This document shows, one piece after another, positions 6,345 to 8,633 of a DNA stretch of 8,633 nucleotides. Both the position numbers and the translations under genes were made by a program. Location: assembly GCA_001798265.1 (NCBI GenBank), contig MGRR01000025.1, positions 1 to 8,633 on the forward strand. The letters are read 5' to 3'. A model generated the notes under the pieces. It had not been told where the DNA came from, ran no database searches, and saw nothing but the letters and a program-made list of their open reading frames with translations. Within the stretch, counting starts at the first letter, position 1. Every line of letters starts with the position of its first letter. This DNA comes from Deltaproteobacteria bacterium RIFCSPHIGHO2_12_FULL_43_9 (GTDB lineage Bacteria; Bdellovibrionota; O2-12-FULL-43-9).

Positions 6345-6634
6345 GGAACGTAATTATAACTCTTTACCCTTCCATCCTTATCGAAATCAACCGAAAGAGA
6401 TGCCCCCTCTCCGGATCCCGGGTAATAATAAGCCCACCAGCTCTCTCCATCCGGCTTTGTTCCGCGATAAGTAGGCTCACCAAAAAGTTCATAAACATCC
6501 TTTTGGGTGGTAACACCTATCCTGACCTGGGAAACCTGATCTCTATCCTGTATATTTTTAATATTTCCCGCGGTGGAACAGCCTATAAAAAGCGCCATAA
6601 CAGCTACAAAAAATATTTTTATTATTTGTTTCAT
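6341..6634 (-). CDS. SmpA/OmlA/BamE-like small lipoprotein
   Basis: The 97 residues start MKQIIKIFFVAVMALFIGCSTAGN: a short basic n-region, a hydrophobic core and a lipobox-like FIGC, so C19 is the likely lipidated cysteine, though F rather than L at -3 is not ideal. After it comes VRIGVTTQKDVYELFGEPTYRG at 37-58, the turn/helix signature (G-x-T-x-x-D-V-x-x-x-x-G-x-P) of the SmpA/OmlA fold, then SWWAYYYPG and a closing strand with FDKDGRVKSYNYV, as in BamE-like proteins. The fold is known from BamE, an outer-membrane assembly factor, but also from many other lipoproteins, so this may not be BamE itself. An upstream in-frame ATG at 6676 would overlap the preceding gene and spoil the signal peptide; the ATG at 6634 leaves a 13-bp gap and suggests cotranscription. 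Confidence 0.8.
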   Translation of the reverse strand: MKQIIKIFFVAVMALFIGCSTAGNIKNIQDRDQVSQVRIGVTTQKDVYELFGEPTYRGTKPDGESWWAYYYPGSGEGASLSVDFDKDGRVKSYNYVP

Positions 6635-6647
6635 ATCCACATATTTC

Positions 6648-7787
6648 TTAAAAAGGGTTAATCTCCGAAGCTGCACTTCCTAGTGGATACGCCTCTAAGT
6701 GGGTACGCATCCTTCTTACGTCTGTTGTAACTACGTTGGTCTTCCAGCCAGAATTGGGAAATAGATATTCATCTATCTTATCTCCCAAAACTTCGTAATT
6801 CTGCCCCTGAAAAAACCAGAGGTTATATACAGCTGTATAAATGTACTCCTGACCATATTTTGTAACCCTGATCGGTTTTAATACATAAGCGCCATTATTC
6901 TGGTAAACCTCCCCAGGGCCAATTGGATTCGGATCCTGATTTGCCAACCCGTAAAGAACAACTACCGTTCCATCAGCCAGAACATCATAGAACATGTTCA
7001 GTATATATAATAGATTTTGGGGATAAAATCCTGTCCATTTATAAACGCTCCAGGCAATGGTCGGATCCCATTTCTTATACGTTAATCTTGTAATCATATT
7101 GCCCGGTGCGCCGGCCGGTGGATCCATACGCTTGGCGAGGTTTTCAAATGCCTCACTCGCTAGTGGCGTCATCAAATGAAAATCAACAACTGAACCAATT
7201 ATCTTTTTCACGTCATCTTCAAAATTACTCTCCTCGACCCTTTCAAACTCTTCATACTCAGCATCAGATCCGGGAAGAAATTTACCTGGGCCTAAAATAT
7301 AATGATCCAGTACCCAGCTTGGTGGGGCATCTACCCTTCCCACCGCATAGCCCCCAAGATGACTAAGTGTATCCCTTAAGTTTCGAGCCTTAAATTCATT
7401 CTCCAGGCGCAATTTAATAAAATCGTTTACCTTCTCCTCTTTCAGCTGAAGCATCGCATCTCCACCAAAATGCCTAAAGAGTATTGAAGCCTTGGCCCCA
7501 TTATCCGCAAAATTAGGCGTTTTTAGATAGTCGCCAAGAGCCAGCTCAATAAATAAAAGGAGTTCACTTTTATAATTTTGGTTCCCCTCCGTATAAATCA
7601 TGGTTGGATATTCGATGGGTAGAAGATCGAACAACCCTAGATTAGGTACAGAGGGCTTAAACCATTTAGAAAATATCTCTGGTGAGTTCCAGGGTAAATT
7701 GTTTGACTTTGGTGTTTCAGAATCAACAAATGCAGAATTAACCGTTATAATCAGGAATAAGGAGAGAAGAAGTAATACTCGTTGCAT
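6648..7787 (-). CDS. Exported protein of unknown function, 379 aa
   Basis: I do not recognise this protein. I chose the ATG at 7787 because AAGGAG stands 7 bases before it and the product starts MQRVLLLLSLFLIITVNSA, a clean Sec signal peptide likely cut after NSA (residue 19). An ATG at 7805 (with GGAG) and one at 7829 would add a charged stretch before it. No second membrane segment is clear. The mature protein has an amphipathic N-terminal part, an acidic stretch around 174-195 (AEYEEFERVEESNFEDD), and an aromatic-rich C-terminal half (for example KWTGFYPQNLLYILNMFYDVL near 250-270 and YNLWFFQGQNYEVLGD near 321-336). No cysteine remains after the signal peptide. The lipoprotein gene follows after 13 bp, so the two probably act together in the envelope. 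Confidence 0.82.
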   Translation of the reverse strand: MQRVLLLLSLFLIITVNSAFVDSETPKSNNLPWNSPEIFSKWFKPSVPNLGLFDLLPIEYPTMIYTEGNQNYKSELLLFIELALGDYLKTPNFADNGAKASILFRHFGGDAMLQLKEEKVNDFIKLRLENEFKARNLRDTLSHLGGYAVGRVDAPPSWVLDHYILGPGKFLPGSDAEYEEFERVEESNFEDDVKKIIGSVVDFHLMTPLASEAFENLAKRMDPPAGAPGNMITRLTYKKWDPTIAWSVYKWTGFYPQNLLYILNMFYDVLADGTVVVLYGLANQDPNPIGPGEVYQNNGAYVLKPIRVTKYGQEYIYTAVYNLWFFQGQNYEVLGDKIDEYLFPNSGWKTNVVTTDVRRMRTHLEAYPLGSAASEINPF

Positions 7788-7845
7788 TGAGGCACTCCTT
7801 TTCATTTTAAAAGCTCCAAGGAGACACACAGCCCTATTTCTGAAA

Positions 7846-7875
7846 CTTCTATCACGCTTAAGAAAAGATGGTCAA
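7846..7875 (-). promoter_or_regulatory. Possible promoter of the exported-protein/lipoprotein unit
   Basis: On the minus strand TTGACC (7870-7875) and TAGAAG (7846-7851) are 18 bases apart, some 60 bases before the ATG at 7787. The -35 box is good (5 of 6), the -10 box weaker (4 of 6). It lies in the 131-base gap after the tryptophanase stop. No terminator hairpin is visible in that gap, so read-through from the tryptophanase gene is also possible. Confidence 0.35.
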
Positions 7876-7918
7876 TAAAAAGAAAAAACATAATTGATGC
7901 GGTGTGTAATGACTAGAT

Positions 7919-8633
7919 TTAAATCAATTCGAATTTGGCGGTAAAATGTCGCAAAAATCTGGATTGTGAGATTATTTTAACACCCTGAACCTGCTCCTTA
8001 TGCTTTAAAATATTAGAGCAAACCTCGATGATATAATCAACATGACTCTGTGTATAAACACGCCTTGGCAGGGCGAGACGGACCAGCTCCATTCTGGATG
8101 GTTCCTCCCTTCCGTCGGACAAAAGTTTTCCAAACATCACGCTCCCAATTTCAACCGATCTTATTCCCCCCTCCATGTATAACTCCACCGCCAAGGCCTG
8201 GGCCGGAAAAGAGTCGGTGGATAAATGACCAAGAAAAGATTTCGCGTCAACATAAATCGCGTGCCCACCCGGGGGTTGAACAATTGGGATGTTTAAAGCT
8301 GTTAAACGATCGCCCAGATATTTTATGCTCGCTATCCTGTACTGCAGATAGCTTTCATCAACCACCTCTTTTAATCCCTGTGCAAAGGCAGCAAGGTCTC
8401 TCCCCGCAAGACCTCCATAGGTTGGAAACCCTTCCGTTAAAATAGATAAATTCTTAGCCTCTTCCGCCCATTCATCATTATTTAATGCCAGAAATCCTCC
8501 AATATTTACCAATCCATCCTTTTTCCCCGACATGATGCAACCATCAGCGAGCCTAAACATCTCCTGTGCTATAGATTTTACTGATCGACTCTCATATCCC
8601 TTCTCTCTGCACTTGATAAAATATGCGTTTTCA
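7919..8633 (-). CDS. tnaA: Tryptophanase (beta-eliminating lyase), N-terminus outside window
   Basis: The C-terminal 237 residues are present and open to the window edge, starting ENAYFIKCREKGYE. The family is the PLP beta-eliminating lyases: tryptophanase (L-Trp to indole, pyruvate and ammonia) or tyrosine phenol-lyase. MSGKKDGLVNIGGF holds the paired lysines; the second is the Schiff-base lysine (K270 in E. coli TnaA). TEGFPTYGGLAGRD, GGHAIYVDA, FPAQALAVELY and PRRVYTQSHVD follow. The ends RSVEIGS and LRHFTAK favour tryptophanase: tyrosine phenol-lyase has an Arg in the SMERG position and Phe where this protein has His. Other segments (SGKKD, LVNIGGF, LAGRD) look more like tyrosine phenol-lyase, so substrate is not certain. 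The gene reads toward the exported-protein gene, with 131 bases between. Confidence 0.88.
   Translation of the reverse strand, partial: ENAYFIKCREKGYESRSVKSIAQEMFRLADGCIMSGKKDGLVNIGGFLALNNDEWAEEAKNLSILTEGFPTYGGLAGRDLAAFAQGLKEVVDESYLQYRIASIKYLGDRLTALNIPIVQPPGGHAIYVDAKSFLGHLSTDSFPAQALAVELYMEGGIRSVEIGSVMFGKLLSDGREEPSRMELVRLALPRRVYTQSHVDYIIEVCSNILKHKEQVQGVKIISQSRFLRHFTAKFELI

Noticed and set aside
7106..8445. Plus-strand frames opposite the exported-protein gene and tryptophanase (7106-7366, 7600-7878, 8050-8445)
   Set aside because: Antisense shadows; the minus-strand genes there have start signals, signal peptide or family motifs.
1..8633. CRISPR array, tRNA or rRNA genes
   Set aside because: No regularly spaced direct repeats and no tRNA arm or rRNA-like sequence was seen by eye on either strand; the gaps are too small for rRNA.

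Overview
The window looks like chromosome from a Gram-negative, fairly AT-rich bacterium. A signal-peptide protein followed by a SmpA/OmlA/BamE-like lipoprotein implies an outer membrane. CsrA, a split-P glycine cleavage system (gcvPA + gcvPB) and tryptophanase fit deltaproteobacterial or similar deep-branching lineages. The sequence alone does not fix the taxon.

Layout. Left edge (minus strand): a vapB-vapC type II toxin-antitoxin pair, with vapC cut by the window edge and a clear promoter/operator palindrome upstream of vapB. Next (minus strand) comes csrA, an RNA-binding global regulator, divergent from the central operon. The centre (plus strand, about 930-6344) is one metabolic operon: folD, gcvT, gcvH, gcvPA, gcvPB. 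Gaps are 2 bp (folD/gcvT), 6 bp (gcvH/gcvPA) and a 4-bp overlap (gcvPA/gcvPB). The exception is gcvT/gcvH, where a 180-bp terminal-inverted-repeat element sits in the gap. The right part (minus strand) holds a two-gene unit: an unrecognised 379-aa exported protein and a 97-aa BamE-like lipoprotein whose stop codon interlocks with that of gcvPB. The right edge is the C-terminal 237 residues of a tryptophanase/tyrosine phenol-lyase family enzyme, best called tryptophanase.

How the genes work together. GcvPA/GcvPB decarboxylate glycine onto the lipoyl arm of GcvH. GcvT releases ammonia and passes the C1 unit to tetrahydrofolate as 5,10-methylene-THF. FolD interconverts this with 5,10-methenyl- and 10-formyl-THF. 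The L protein (dihydrolipoyl dehydrogenase) and lipoylation genes are not in the window and must be elsewhere.

The most notable structure is the small element between gcvT and gcvH (2891-3070). Its 21-bp ends match at 20 positions, it is flanked by a TA duplication, and removing it with one TA restores a TAA stop for gcvT and an 11-bp gcvT-gcvH gap. It therefore appears to be a MITE-like insertion into the gcvT stop codon that rebuilt a TAG stop, and its transcript should fold into a long hairpin inside the operon mRNA. I found no convincing wholly new multi-gene system. No gene-free stretch exceeds 300 bases; the largest gaps are 374-542, 780-933 and 2892-3084.
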